From Vibrio salinus (GTDB taxonomy: Bacteria > Pseudomonadota > Gammaproteobacteria > Enterobacterales > Vibrionaceae): DNA of 64,000 nucleotides. Both the position numbers and the translations under genes were made by a program. Positions 52,479 through 62,312 of the stretch are shown one piece after another. Numbering within the stretch: position 1 is the stretch's first letter; every line of letters starts with the position of its first letter. The stretch spans positions 992,001 to 1,056,000 of the forward strand of contig NZ_JAJSDZ010000010.1 in the NCBI RefSeq assembly GCF_021272385.1. Reading direction: 5' to 3'. The notes under the pieces were generated by a model. That model searched no databases. It saw only the letters and a program-made list of their open reading frames with translations, and was not told where the DNA came from.

Positions 52479-53624
52479 TTAATACGTTGCAAGGAAATTC
52501 ACGTAGGCACCCATGGCATCTTCGTTGGTATAAGAACCGGCAATATCAATTTCAAATAAGCCCAGAGGCGATAAGCCAATACCCGCGGTAACTGTGTCTT
52601 CACTATTACTGTAAGCAAGGTTCTTCATGTAGCCGGCGCGCAGTTTCAATTGACGCATGATGTCTATCTCACCACCAACTCTCAGCATTTGAGTGTTATC
52701 ATTAAAAGCCACATAGCGTTCAAGTTCATTCAAATCATAGTCAACACTAATTGTTGCATAATCTGCAACCAAGCCGACACCAAGTGTGTACTGCGGTTCC
52801 AGCTTGTACTGATAAGACTGACTGGATGACCCAAAGGTATTCGTCTGTATATCCTTTGCAATAAGGTTCCGTCCTGAGATACCAACTCTCACGGGACCAT
52901 AAAACCACAATAATCCAGCATCGATATTAAAATGATTAACATAGTTGTCGTTTTCATCAACATCCGTTAAATCGAAATTATTTACAGATGCCTGATAAAC
53001 ATAAGTATAAATACGCTGAACTTTGGGCGAGATTCCAATGGCCATATGCTGGCCAAGAAAGTTCATATATTTTCCAACATTGACACCAGCTTCAGAAACG
53101 GCAACTGAAACAGCATCAATAGTGGTATTCTGAGCCCGGGTTAAGGTGTCAGCATCATTTGCAACATCCGGAGTGACAAACGTCTCGGCATATACTTTAC
53201 CGAAAAGCGTCATGGACAAATATTGATTTGGAATTCCAATGGCAGCAGCAAGACCAACTTCGACTTTAGCCTGGCTTCCATCCATGGCATCTAGCTCTGC
53301 AGCAAGATTTGACTCTTGCGAAGTGTCCCCACCCTCAACCGCTTTAATAATATCAGAAATATTATCGACGGAATCCATCAACTTATCCTGATCATCATAA
53401 TTCAGACCAATAGAAGGTAAGATCATTCCGGCATCATCATTACGTCGATAAATCGCTACCAGAGCCGGATTATAAAATGGAGCTGTCAGATAAGTACCGG
53501 ATACAACACCGACTCCGCCCATGGCATCGCCACGTGCTTCAACCGAATAGGAACCAGCGTAAGCAAAAGAAACAGAGAAAAAAGACAACGCTGATACAGT
53601 TAATAATTTGATATTTTTAATCAT
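52479..53624 (-). CDS. vxrD: Outer membrane TraF/FadL-like protein, VxrD-type
   Basis: A beta-barrel-type outer membrane protein with signal peptide (KNIKLLTVSALSFFSVSFAYA), then the FadL/TraF-style start SVEARGDAMGGVGVVSGTYL, where the family has ...RAMGGAGVA.... The strand-rich remainder ends MGAYVNFLATY. ATG 53624 was chosen (381 residues); a TTG 15 bases earlier is possible. It follows the DUF2861-type gene in the vxr operon. The role in the response is not defined by sequence. Confidence 0.75.
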   Translation of the reverse strand: MIKNIKLLTVSALSFFSVSFAYAGSYSVEARGDAMGGVGVVSGTYLTAPFYNPALVAIYRRNDDAGMILPSIGLNYDDQDKLMDSVDNISDIIKAVEGGDTSQESNLAAELDAMDGSQAKVEVGLAAAIGIPNQYLSMTLFGKVYAETFVTPDVANDADTLTRAQNTTIDAVSVAVSEAGVNVGKYMNFLGQHMAIGISPKVQRIYTYVYQASVNNFDLTDVDENDNYVNHFNIDAGLLWFYGPVRVGISGRNLIAKDIQTNTFGSSSQSYQYKLEPQYTLGVGLVADYATISVDYDLNELERYVAFNDNTQMLRVGGEIDIMRQLKLRAGYMKNLAYSNSEDTVTAGIGLSPLGLFEIDIAGSYTNEDAMGAYVNFLATY

Positions 53625-53684
53625 AGAGCCATATACCAAAACCAGATCTTAAATATATAGCGACTGACAAAAGGCAAACTTTAG

Positions 53685-54563
53685 CTATTCATCATTAGAA
53701 ATATCATAAGTTTTGCTTATAACCTGAGAATTTTCAACAGCAATTGGTCCCTGCCATCGTTGCTGATTCATGGAAACAGCTAACACATAGCGATTGGGTG
53801 GCAAAATATTGGATTCAAGGGATGAAGGATAATCGGACTCGTAGGATTTATGCCATTTTTCCTTATATTTACCATCTACGTACTGATAAATTGATACATT
53901 CAGTTTTGGCAATGGACAATATGGATTTTGCAATGCCGTTCTTTTTACATCCCACTGATCTTTGGCAACCCAATAAACCGAATTATTATTACCACTATGA
54001 CTCAGAATAACCCAGGTACTCCAGGAATCACTATCGTCTTTCGTTATAATCAGACGATACAACCCAATATCAAGAGGAGACGCCAGATTATATCTTTTAA
54101 TATATGTCAAAGCGTCATTAGTGACGCCGTCACTTGAAAGCTGATTAAAGGTGGAATCCTGAGAAATTGAGCTGTTAACCCATTTAGTTAATGAGATATC
54201 CCTGATCTGATTATCAGTAACGGCATCAACAATAAGCTGATAGGCTTCCCGTCCGGGGCTCTGAATTTCAATATTTCTTATTGTGACGGACTGAATCCAG
54301 TCAGGAAACGGCTGTTCTGACAAGCCCTTACCGCAATCTACATTCAAAGATTGAAGTAATAAATTATTAAGGTGTAAATCTAATGACTTAGTGTGCTGAC
54401 TCTGCCAGACTTCCACCAATGAATCAAACATCGATGGAAGTTCATTATTCAGCAAATGCTGATGCGCCTGAGTCAGAGGCGTGTTTTTCTCAAACCAGGC
54501 AGAATTGGCAGAAGGAACGACAAGCGACGCTCCCAATATTAACGCAATGACTTTTCTGTTCAT
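53685..54563 (-). CDS. vxrC: DUF2861-family exported protein, VxrC-type
   Basis: A 292-residue protein with a signal peptide (NRKVIALILGASLVVPSANS), then AWFEKNTPLTQAHQHLLNNE and a long beta-rich part (TVRNIEIQSPGREAY-type) to WQGPIAVENSQ. I recognise it as a DUF2861-like member, the third gene of the Vibrio vxr operon. It starts only three bases after the regulator's stop. The periplasmic location fits a partner or sensor accessory of VxrA. No catalytic motif. Confidence 0.75.
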   Translation of the reverse strand: MNRKVIALILGASLVVPSANSAWFEKNTPLTQAHQHLLNNELPSMFDSLVEVWQSQHTKSLDLHLNNLLLQSLNVDCGKGLSEQPFPDWIQSVTIRNIEIQSPGREAYQLIVDAVTDNQIRDISLTKWVNSSISQDSTFNQLSSDGVTNDALTYIKRYNLASPLDIGLYRLIITKDDSDSWSTWVILSHSGNNNSVYWVAKDQWDVKRTALQNPYCPLPKLNVSIYQYVDGKYKEKWHKSYESDYPSSLESNILPPNRYVLAVSMNQQRWQGPIAVENSQVISKTYDISNDE

Positions 54564-54566
54564 GCA

Positions 54567-55226
54567 CTAGGCTTTCATTTTATAACCGACACCACGTAAC
54601 GTCTCGATTTCCAGTCCTGGTAATTTTTGACGAAGCTGCAATACATGTGTATCGACAGTCCGGGTAGTCGGAAAATGATTATAACCCCATACATGATCCA
54701 ACAGCTCATCCCGGGTAAAAACACGCCCAAGATTGCTGGCTAAAAACAGCAATAGATCAAATTCTGTTCTGGTCAAAGTAATGGATTCTTCGTTATAAAA
54801 CACTTCCCTTGTTGCTTTATCAATGACAAGATTCTTTGTGACAACTTTTGTTGATTCGTCATCCTGCCCTTCAGGAAGTCTCAACTGAGCACGAATTCTT
54901 GCAAAAAGCTCTGCTTCCGCAAAAGGTTTGGTTAAATAATCATTAGCACCGGAATCTAAACCAGCGACTTTGTCTTTTACTGTCACTAAAGCTGTTAGCA
55001 GAATGACAGGCACATCTTTAAGCGCCTTCCACGTAGTCAGGTGCTCCACGGAATCGCCGTCTGGAAGTTGTCTGTCCAGTATTACCAGATCGGCCTCTTC
55101 CCATAACGGCTTAACTTCCGATATTCTTTCCGCATGTAAACAGTTATATCCCGCTTGTTCAAGACTAACGAGTAATCCATCAGCTAAGTTTTTATCATCT
55201 TCAACGAGAAGCAACGTCTGTTTCAC
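54567..55226 (-). CDS. vxrB: OmpR/PhoB-type response regulator VxrB (WigR)
   Basis: A 219-residue response regulator: receiver domain with VEDDKNLADG (acid pocket), phospho-acceptor Asp in VILDRQLPDGD and Lys in LTKPFAEAEL; then a winged-helix output domain, LTRTEFDLLLFLASNLGRVF to TVDTHVLQLRQKL. The GTG start at 55226 overlaps the end of the kinase gene by 26 bases. VxrB in V. cholerae controls type VI secretion, biofilm, motility and cell-wall synthesis genes in response to wall damage. Confidence 0.9.
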   Translation of the reverse strand: MKQTLLLVEDDKNLADGLLVSLEQAGYNCLHAERISEVKPLWEEADLVILDRQLPDGDSVEHLTTWKALKDVPVILLTALVTVKDKVAGLDSGANDYLTKPFAEAELFARIRAQLRLPEGQDDESTKVVTKNLVIDKATREVFYNEESITLTRTEFDLLLFLASNLGRVFTRDELLDHVWGYNHFPTTRTVDTHVLQLRQKLPGLEIETLRGVGYKMKA

Positions 55227-56652
55227 AGGGTATCTCCAAAATAAATGTCGTCGGTGGACCGATCAGCGTCATCTTACCGCCCATTCGGTTCACCATTGAT
55301 TCAACTATTGTTAGTCCGAGTCCAAGTCCGCTTTTACTCACAAATGGCTTGCGCAACTGACGCCAGTCTTTGTCAGTCAATTGTCCTTGGTCGACCACTT
55401 TAAAAGTGACCATGTCACTTGATGTTTCAACGTCCAGATGAACAGGAGCAACACCATACTTAAGCGCATTACGCAATAAATTATCAATACATGTTCCCAA
55501 CCAATAAACATTCAACGAAGCTGAAACATCTTTATCTATTGAGAACGTAACCTTTTGATCAAATTCTTCTTCAACTTTAAATTCAAGCCATTCAGAGATA
55601 GACGAAACCATTTCAGTAGATAGTGGTTTCGTGTCTGACTGAAGATAGTCTTTGCTCGCTTCAGCTAACTGTCTTAAACGCCTTGAATCTTCACATAAAC
55701 GTCTGAATTCGTCATAAACAGATTCAGGTAATTTTTCAAATTCTCTTCGGAACCCCTCTACCGTTAATGACAAGCTGGCGATGGGTGTTCTGAGCTCATG
55801 GGTTAGTATTTGTAACACCAACATACGGCTCTTAAGTTCACGTTTTTTTGAGTTCCAGCGATAATATAACCAGCCAATAATTAAGAGAAGGTTAACGGCA
55901 ACCAGTCCAACCAATATATATCTTAATATTTCTGATTGATCTTCTTCCGCCCAACATAGATTCCCCCGCTGAACAAAACAAGTATCAGCATTTCCGACTA
56001 AATGGTGATCCAACCCCATTTTTTTCGCATTATAGTGCCAGACATTTGCGGGGAAAATGTAATATCGGTATCCCTTTCTAAGCCATAACTCACCATTTTC
56101 AGCGAACATGCTAGCACCAGAAATAAGGGCAGTAATAGAATCGCCATCCATCCTCTGCAAACGACCTAATAAACTGTCTTCTGAAGCTACCGGCCTTTCC
56201 TGAATATGCATGTATTGCTTCAACGCATCATATTTATCCGGATATCTTTTAATATATCTGGCAGCATAAGTTCCGCCCCCAGGATGAATTAAAGCACTTC
56301 TCGCAAACCAACGTTTCGCTAACTTGGTGCCTTTGCACATGGTTCGCGTAAATACAAGAGGCTCCGTAATAAGAGGGCTCAGTGGCAACGCACCCGTACA
56401 AGTTTGTGACAGATGATATAACTGCTGAATATCCTTTAACGGATATTTCGAAGTTTGAGGCAGCATTGCATCCGGAGTAAGAAGCCGGTTGGGATATTCC
56501 GCTTCTATTTTCCGTATATCATAAGAAACTACTGCGTCGGTAAAATTAAAAGTAGAAACAAAATTATTTATCTTACCGGGCAAAGAATCAGCATTTGCAA
56601 ACGTTGAAAACAGCGCTACCAAACCTGTAAGCACAATTCTTCTTATTATCAT
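55201..56652 (-). CDS. vxrA: Sensor histidine kinase VxrA (WigK)
   Basis: From ATG 56652 (GGAG five bases before) the kinase has 484 residues. A signal-anchor RIVLTGLVALFSTFANA precedes a periplasmic sensor domain of about 230 residues and a second membrane helix (ILVGLVAVNLLLIIGWLYY). Then come the H-box (LTHELRTPIASLSL), the N-box (NLLRNALKYG) and G boxes (DQG; KSGLGLGLTIVESM). It senses cell-envelope damage in V. cholerae. It is followed by the regulator with a 26-base overlap. Confidence 0.9.
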   Translation of the reverse strand: MIIRRIVLTGLVALFSTFANADSLPGKINNFVSTFNFTDAVVSYDIRKIEAEYPNRLLTPDAMLPQTSKYPLKDIQQLYHLSQTCTGALPLSPLITEPLVFTRTMCKGTKLAKRWFARSALIHPGGGTYAARYIKRYPDKYDALKQYMHIQERPVASEDSLLGRLQRMDGDSITALISGASMFAENGELWLRKGYRYYIFPANVWHYNAKKMGLDHHLVGNADTCFVQRGNLCWAEEDQSEILRYILVGLVAVNLLLIIGWLYYRWNSKKRELKSRMLVLQILTHELRTPIASLSLTVEGFRREFEKLPESVYDEFRRLCEDSRRLRQLAEASKDYLQSDTKPLSTEMVSSISEWLEFKVEEEFDQKVTFSIDKDVSASLNVYWLGTCIDNLLRNALKYGVAPVHLDVETSSDMVTFKVVDQGQLTDKDWRQLRKPFVSKSGLGLGLTIVESMVNRMGGKMTLIGPPTTFILEIPCETDVASR

Positions 56653-56766
56653 TACTCCGTTTGACTCTAATACGTAGCACAAGTTCAGTGAACATGACTG
56701 CTATTATTAACAATATAACTGCGGGTCATGTTATCTGTGTGTCAATTATATTTAAAGCAAATAAAA

Positions 56767-56793
56767 TAAAAGCCAGCTATTGCTGGCTTTTTA
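56767..56793 (-). terminator. Terminator near the pntB end
   Basis: AGCCAGC (56771-56777) pairs with GCTGGCT (56782-56788), with A and T tracts on both sides. It terminates pntAB and separates it from the vxr operon promoter. Confidence 0.7.
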
Positions 56794-56811
56794 AACAAAG
56801 AATCGTCTTTG

Positions 56812-58188
56812 TTATAGAGCTTTGGAAATTGCATCCACACTTTCTTTAGCATCCCCAAATAACATTTGAGTATTTTCTTTAAAGAATAATGGGTTTTGAA
56901 CACCTGCATATCCAGTGTTCATTGAACGTTTAAATACAATCACGTTCTGAGCATTCCAAACTTCCAGAACCGGCATTCCGGCAATCGGACTATTTGGATC
57001 TTCCAGGGCCGCGGGGTTAACCGTGTCATTAGCACCAATAACCAAAACCGTATCTGTTTCAGAGAAATCATCATTAATTTCATCCATTTCCAGTACGATA
57101 TCGTATGGTACTTTTGCTTCGGCAAGCAGAACGTTCATATGACCAGGTAAACGACCGGCAACCGGGTGAATACCAAAACGAACCTCAATACCTTTCGCTC
57201 TAAGTTTCTCGGTAATTTCGTAAACCGGATACTGGGCCTGCGCGACGGCCATACCATACCCAGGAGTGATAATTACTGATTTAGAGTCTTTCAGCATGTT
57301 TGCAACTTCTTCAACAGTTGTTTCGCGGTGTTCCCCTTGCTCTGCATCATCAGAAATAATAATTTCCTGTCCGAATCCACCAGCAATAACGCTGATAAAT
57401 GAACGGTTCATTGCTTTACACATGATATAAGAAAGGATAGCACCTGATGAACCAACTAAAGCACCGGTTACAATCAGAAGGTCATTTGCCAACATGAAAC
57501 CTGCTGCTGCTGCTGCCCACCCCGAATAGGAGTTCAGCATTGAAACCACAACCGGCATATCGGCACCACCAATAGAAGCAACCAGATGATAACCAAAGGC
57601 AAATGCAATAAGTGTCATCACAATCAGTGCGAACATACTACCGTTAACATTCAGAAAGTAGTTAAGCAATAATAGTGATACAACGATCGCAGCCAGATTC
57701 AGCTTGTGTTTATGAGGAAGATTAAGCGGAGATGATTTGATCGAACCGCGTAGTTTTCCGAATGCAACAACCGAACCGGTAAAGGTTACAGCACCAATGA
57801 AGATACCGACAAACACTTCAACTAAGTGAATAACATGTTCAGCATGTGTTGCGGTTTCAGCCGGATCCAGATAGCTACTAAAGCCAACGATAACAGCCGC
57901 TAAACCAACGAAGCTATGAAGAATAGCGACCAGTTCGGGCATCTGAGTCATTTCAACTTTTTTAGCCAGATGGATACCAATAGCACCACCGATCACCATC
58001 GCAACAATCACCCAAGCCAGTCCTTCAGCACTTGGGCTGAAAATGGTCGCGATCAGGGCAATGGTCATACCGGTAATACCATAGTAGTTACCGGCTTTTG
58101 CTGAAGTTTGCTTAGACAGACCTGCCAAGCTCATGATAAAGAATAATGCAGCAACGATATAAGCTGCTTGTACTAATCCTGCAGACAT
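56812..58188 (-). CDS. pntB: NAD(P) transhydrogenase subunit beta
   Basis: A 458-residue PntB: a membrane half with about nine helices (AAYIVAALFFIMSLAGLSKQ onward) and a C-terminal NADP-binding domain with IITPGYGMAVAQAQ and GANDTVNPAALEDP. With PntA it forms the proton-translocating enzyme that makes NADPH from NADH. The gene is full length and 11 bases separate it from pntA. Confidence 0.95.
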   Translation of the reverse strand: MSAGLVQAAYIVAALFFIMSLAGLSKQTSAKAGNYYGITGMTIALIATIFSPSAEGLAWVIVAMVIGGAIGIHLAKKVEMTQMPELVAILHSFVGLAAVIVGFSSYLDPAETATHAEHVIHLVEVFVGIFIGAVTFTGSVVAFGKLRGSIKSSPLNLPHKHKLNLAAIVVSLLLLNYFLNVNGSMFALIVMTLIAFAFGYHLVASIGGADMPVVVSMLNSYSGWAAAAAGFMLANDLLIVTGALVGSSGAILSYIMCKAMNRSFISVIAGGFGQEIIISDDAEQGEHRETTVEEVANMLKDSKSVIITPGYGMAVAQAQYPVYEITEKLRAKGIEVRFGIHPVAGRLPGHMNVLLAEAKVPYDIVLEMDEINDDFSETDTVLVIGANDTVNPAALEDPNSPIAGMPVLEVWNAQNVIVFKRSMNTGYAGVQNPLFFKENTQMLFGDAKESVDAISKAL

Positions 58189-58199
58189 ACGTTACTCCT

Positions 58200-59738
58200 T
58201 TAGTCTTTACGGAACATCTCAAGCATACGCTTGGTCACAGTGAAACCACCGAAAATATTTATGCTGGCAATAAGTATGGCGACAAATGCCAATACGGAAA
58301 CTACACCATGGCCCTGACCAATTTGCAGCAAAGCACCAACAACAATAATTCCGGATATCGCATTTGTTACTGACATCAATGGCGTATGTAATGAATGGGT
58401 GACATTCCAGACGACATAGTAGCCAACAACACAGGCAAGAACAAAAACGGTGAAATGGCCTAAAAATGCAGCCGGAGCCACGGAAGCGACCCAGGCAAAA
58501 GCACCGACGGCAACAACCAAACCTGCCAGTTTTTTAACAGGTGAAACCGGTTTTTCTTCTTTTGGTTCAGGTTTAGCGGCAGCAGGAGCTGGCTTAGCCT
58601 GAGGTTGTGCAGAAACTTTAATCGGCGGAGCCGGCCAGGTTACTTCACCGTCTTTAACAACGGTCACACCACGAAGCACAACGTCTTCGAAGTTAATATC
58701 AATGTTGCCATCTTTTTCTTTGCAAAGAAGCTTCATTAAATTAACAAGGTTTGTAGCATAGAGCTGAGATGACTGTGTAGGTAAACGGCTAACCATATCG
58801 GTATAACCAATGATTTTCACGCCATTTTCAGTTGTAATCACTTTATCAGCGACAGTGTAATCACAGTTACCACCATTGGCTGCAGCCAAATCGACGATAA
58901 CACTCCCCGCCTTCATGCTATCAACCATTTCTTTAGTGATAAGTTTTGGAGCAGGTCTGCCAGGAATAAGTGCCGTTGTGATGATGATATCAACGTCTTT
59001 AGCCTGCTCTGCGTACAGTTCTGCAGCTTTCTTGTTGAATTCATCTGACATTTCTTTGGCATAACCGTCACCGGAACCAGAATTCTCCTGATAGTTAACT
59101 TCAAGGAATTCTGCGCCCATAGACTGGACTTGCTCTTTTACTTCCGGACGGACATCAAATGCACGAACAACGGCACCAAGGCTACCTGCAGCACCAATTG
59201 CAGCCAGTCCGGCAACACCGGCACCGGCAACGAACACTTTCGCAGGTGGCACTTTACCGGCAGCAGTAATCTGACCAGTAAAGAAACGGCCAAACTCATG
59301 AGCGGCTTCGACAACAGCACGGTAACCCGCAATATTAGCCATTGATGACAATGCATCAAGAGCCTGAGCACGTGAAATACGTGGAACGGCATCCATAGCT
59401 AAGACATTAATTTTTTTACCTGACAATTTTTCCATCAACTCTGGATTTTGAGCAGGCCAGATAAAGCTAACGAGTGTTGTCCCTTCTTTAATTGACTCGA
59501 TCTCTTCATCGGTTGGAGCATTCACTTTAAGGATAAGCGGACATTCCCACACTTTTTCCTTAGAAACGACAGAAGCTCCGACAGCTTCAAAAGCAGAATC
59601 TTCAAAACTTGCACAGTCCCCTGCTGTAGATTCAATAGCAACATCAAATCCCAGCTTAATTAGCTGTGTTACCGAAGACGGTGACGCAGCAACTCGCGTT
59701 TCTCCCGCGAGCAGTTCTTTAGGCACACCAATTTGCAT
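58200..59738 (-). CDS. pntA: NAD(P) transhydrogenase subunit alpha
   Basis: From ATG 59738 (MQIGVPKELLAGETRVAASP) the protein has 512 residues, the usual PntA size. The N-terminal alanine-dehydrogenase-like half contains VFVAGAGVAGLAAIGAAGSLGA (NAD-binding loop), and near 400 a Pro/Ala-rich linker leads to four C-terminal membrane helices (VVAVGAFAWVASVAPAAF...). An in-frame stretch upstream to 59909 is AT-rich and not part of the family. It is the first gene of the pntAB operon. Confidence 0.95.
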   Translation of the reverse strand: MQIGVPKELLAGETRVAASPSSVTQLIKLGFDVAIESTAGDCASFEDSAFEAVGASVVSKEKVWECPLILKVNAPTDEEIESIKEGTTLVSFIWPAQNPELMEKLSGKKINVLAMDAVPRISRAQALDALSSMANIAGYRAVVEAAHEFGRFFTGQITAAGKVPPAKVFVAGAGVAGLAAIGAAGSLGAVVRAFDVRPEVKEQVQSMGAEFLEVNYQENSGSGDGYAKEMSDEFNKKAAELYAEQAKDVDIIITTALIPGRPAPKLITKEMVDSMKAGSVIVDLAAANGGNCDYTVADKVITTENGVKIIGYTDMVSRLPTQSSQLYATNLVNLMKLLCKEKDGNIDINFEDVVLRGVTVVKDGEVTWPAPPIKVSAQPQAKPAPAAAKPEPKEEKPVSPVKKLAGLVVAVGAFAWVASVAPAAFLGHFTVFVLACVVGYYVVWNVTHSLHTPLMSVTNAISGIIVVGALLQIGQGHGVVSVLAFVAILIASINIFGGFTVTKRMLEMFRKD

Positions 59739-60032
59739 AGCATTTCCTTGACTATTGGCACAATAAAATATAATTGTGTAGTTGTTTTTATTGACAAGAA
59801 GTATAACTTCAAGCCATTTATAATAACAATTGAAATAATAATTACTTATAACCGTACGGAATGTTTTATACGGTAATAAGATTCCGTGTCCGGGGTTAAT
59901 TATAAACACACAATGACACCACCATCACTCGTTAAAAGAACGTTGGACACTATGATGATTTTGACCAGAGTGAGCTTTCAGCTTAATCGCTTATGACTCA
60001 CTCATGTTGATTTGAATCAATCTGTTATCGAC

Positions 60033-60320
60033 TTAAGAAAAGATTTTATCGCCCATTTGATCAATGAGCATTTTTGCCTTACGAACCATCAGCTCATCCG
60101 CATCTTCTCTTGTCATCAACACATCGGATCGGATGAAAAGATGTTCCTTTGCTTCCTGCTCTCCCTGAGCAGGAGTACAAATTCGGCCGGCTATCCGGAA
60201 CTGGCCATTTTCCGGCCGGGCTTCCGGAAAAATGAGGTATGACTTATACGAAATGGGTTCAACTTCCGGTGAACTCTCTTCCTTTTTTTTACTACCAAAC
60301 AACGCTGACAGAAATCCCAC
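60033..60320 (-). CDS. HlyU-family protein
   Basis: This 95-residue protein has a short hydrophobic N-terminus (MGFLSALFGSKKKEE) and a conserved middle, YKSYLIFPEARPENGQFRIA and LIRS/FIRSDVLMTREDADEL, as in the PF10115 'HlyU' family of gamma-proteobacteria. This family differs from the ArsR-type HlyU of V. cholerae, despite the name. It may be a stress or regulatory accessory. It follows the comFB gene closely (14 bases) in the same direction. Confidence 0.75.
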   Translation of the reverse strand: MGFLSALFGSKKKEESSPEVEPISYKSYLIFPEARPENGQFRIAGRICTPAQGEQEAKEHLFIRSDVLMTREDADELMVRKAKMLIDQMGDKIFS

Positions 60321-60334
60321 AAAAAACTCCTTAA

Positions 60335-60709
60335 TTAATCATTATGCGGACGAGGCACTATCGGTTTTTCAAACCACTCTAACTCGATATCGTCTTTGTA
60401 CCGGGTCGTAGAGATAATAACTGGCACATCATCTTCATTTCGGTTCTGCCGTCTATCGTTTTGAATCATAGATTCCGCAGCAGCTAAAGCACTTTCAGCG
60501 CTTTCTTTGAAATTAACTGCTCTAGCTTCAGGGAGTTTGGATAAAAAATCAATATCGTAGCGAATATAAACAGGTCTGAGCTGTGATAGAGCCAGACAAG
60601 CCAAATCTGCCAGTTGTTCTTCTGAATATTTTTCTGTGAAGTCGGAAGCCGCTAGCATTTGACCCACTATCGTTTCCATATAATTGTGCACATCAGAACT
60701 AATATTCAT
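60335..60709 (-). CDS. ComFB-family protein, likely c-di-GMP receptor
   Basis: A 124-residue member of the late competence ComFB family: VHNYMETIVGQMLAASDFTEKY, then LADLACLALSQLRPVYIRYD and DFLSKLPEA, a helical fold with the conserved YIRYD. ComFB proteins in cyanobacteria have been reported as c-di-GMP receptors. It is transcribed divergently from a GGDEF cyclase (60814), 104 bases away, which suits a signalling pair. It is upstream of the HlyU-family gene. Confidence 0.8.
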   Translation of the reverse strand: MNISSDVHNYMETIVGQMLAASDFTEKYSEEQLADLACLALSQLRPVYIRYDIDFLSKLPEARAVNFKESAESALAAAESMIQNDRRQNRNEDDVPVIISTTRYKDDIELEWFEKPIVPRPHND

Positions 60710-60813
60710 ATAAAAGACTCCGTAATTGATAATCAGAGATTTTAGGTATCTTTACGGTAATTTTTACAGTAAAGTAACGCCGTTTAATTAGAAGAATAAA
60801 CTATTTTAACTGA

Positions 60814-62046
60814 ATGTCCGCTTTTACTTCCTGGTTTCGTTTTATATTTCCGATTTTGGTCGCAATAACCGTTAGCACTGTGCTGGTTAAGGCTCAGGAA
60901 GCTATGCCCTTTACCCGGGATTCTATCGCGATATTACCCTATATTTTTAATGCAATTATTCTAATTTTAGCATTAATGTTCAAACGAAGCCGGATAGCCA
61001 TGTTAGCTCTGGCGAATGTCGCCGCTTACGCCATCATACAGTCCCGATTACAAACCCCTCTTTCTCTGGGCTCAACATTCCTTGAGTATTGCTTGCTGGT
61101 CTTTCTCTACCCGGTTGCTCTTTACCTGATATATTTGTTTAAAAATGCCAATGTGCTGACCAAGGGCACACTTTACTATCTGTTCATTCTGTCGCTTCTG
61201 GCTGGATGGTCTGCAGTGATTATTGAAAACTATCAGGAACTTCAACTGGTCGAAACATTCAAAACCCTTCTCTACTATTATGCTTCGTTCTCCAGATTAC
61301 CCGTTCTTTTGTTTCTGTATCTTTTTGCTTTGCTGGGCATCAGTGCCATCATGCACCTTAATTACGGTAAGCAGATAAATACGGCCATTTATACCAGTAT
61401 GACTTTTTTTGTCACCATGGCCGTTCTTTTTGATACCCGGTTAATCTCTTCTACCCTGTTTTCAATCGAAGCTCTGTTTCAGATTACTTACATGGTATTG
61501 CATATAAGAACCGTTGCTTATAAAGATAAACTGACCGATCTGGCAAGCAGAAGAGCACTTGAACTGGAATTCATGCAGTTGAACAGGCGTTACAGTGTCG
61601 CAATGATCGATGTTGATCACTTCAAAAAGTTTAATGATAAATTTGGTCATGATGCCGGGGACGACGTTCTTCGTTTGGTTGGTACACACTTAAAGAGTCA
61701 TTGCAAAAAAGCGCAGGTCTACCGGTATGGTGGAGAAGAATTTACGGTCATTTATAAAGGGAAATTAGCCAATGACGCAAAAGAAAATCTGGAAGAATTA
61801 CGAGAAGCTATCTCAAATTATGAAATGAAGATCCGGAACCCGGATACACGCCCCAAGATTAACACTTTCGGAGCGTTAAAGCGAAGCAATACAAACTTAG
61901 AATATCAGACAGTCAAAGTCACCATTAGCATTGGTGTCAGCGATAGCTCTTTGGCTTCATCCTCAGATGAAGTACTAAAATTAGCGGATGAAGCTTTGTA
62001 TGAAGCCAAACAAAAAGGAAGAAACAGAGTCGTTGTAAGCCATTAA
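60814..62046 (+). CDS. Membrane diguanylate cyclase (GGDEF)
   Basis: The N-terminal 240 residues hold about six or seven membrane helices (FIFPILVAITVSTVLV, ILPYIFNAIILILALMF and on) without a named sensor domain. The GGDEF domain follows (DLASRRALELEF, MIDVDHFKKFNDKFGHDAGD) with GGEEF near residues 306-310, an active-site form, and ISIGVSDSS later. It should make c-di-GMP. The ATG is 104 bases from the divergent ComFB gene. The GGDEF half is complete. Confidence 0.9.
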   Translation: MSAFTSWFRFIFPILVAITVSTVLVKAQEAMPFTRDSIAILPYIFNAIILILALMFKRSRIAMLALANVAAYAIIQSRLQTPLSLGSTFLEYCLLVFLYPVALYLIYLFKNANVLTKGTLYYLFILSLLAGWSAVIIENYQELQLVETFKTLLYYYASFSRLPVLLFLYLFALLGISAIMHLNYGKQINTAIYTSMTFFVTMAVLFDTRLISSTLFSIEALFQITYMVLHIRTVAYKDKLTDLASRRALELEFMQLNRRYSVAMIDVDHFKKFNDKFGHDAGDDVLRLVGTHLKSHCKKAQVYRYGGEEFTVIYKGKLANDAKENLEELREAISNYEMKIRNPDTRPKINTFGALKRSNTNLEYQTVKVTISIGVSDSSLASSSDEVLKLADEALYEAKQKGRNRVVVSH

Positions 62047-62078
62047 TTAATCGTTCGGCCCATGAACTCACAACTTTC

Positions 62079-62237
62079 CTATTCCATGTTTTTTCGGTGT
62101 TTTTGGGTTTGTTTTTCCATCCAGAACTCACAAGCAAAACGCTCAGACTTTGTCGGATTTCCCCAGGCACTGCAAATATCACCGGTAGATTCCGTTTTTC
62201 TTTCATACTGCCGACAGTTTCCACAGCATTTCTTCAT
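62079..62237 (-). CDS. Small cysteine-rich protein (52 residues)
   Basis: From ATG 62237 (AGGG about nine bases before) the protein reads MKKCCGNCRQYERKTE and GDICSAWGNPTKSERFACEFW. The four-Cys spacing C-x2-C...C...C suggests a small rubredoxin-like or zinc-binding fold. The gene sits between the GGDEF gene and an AraC-type gene and converges on the former. The ORF is short but well-formed. Unrecognised family. Confidence 0.5.
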   Translation of the reverse strand: MKKCCGNCRQYERKTESTGDICSAWGNPTKSERFACEFWMEKQTQKHRKNME

Positions 62238-62312
62238 GCTATATTTCCCTATTTGACAAACATTGAACATAACAAGTATTCCATATAACCAGACGGTTTT
62301 ATCTGACCTCTA

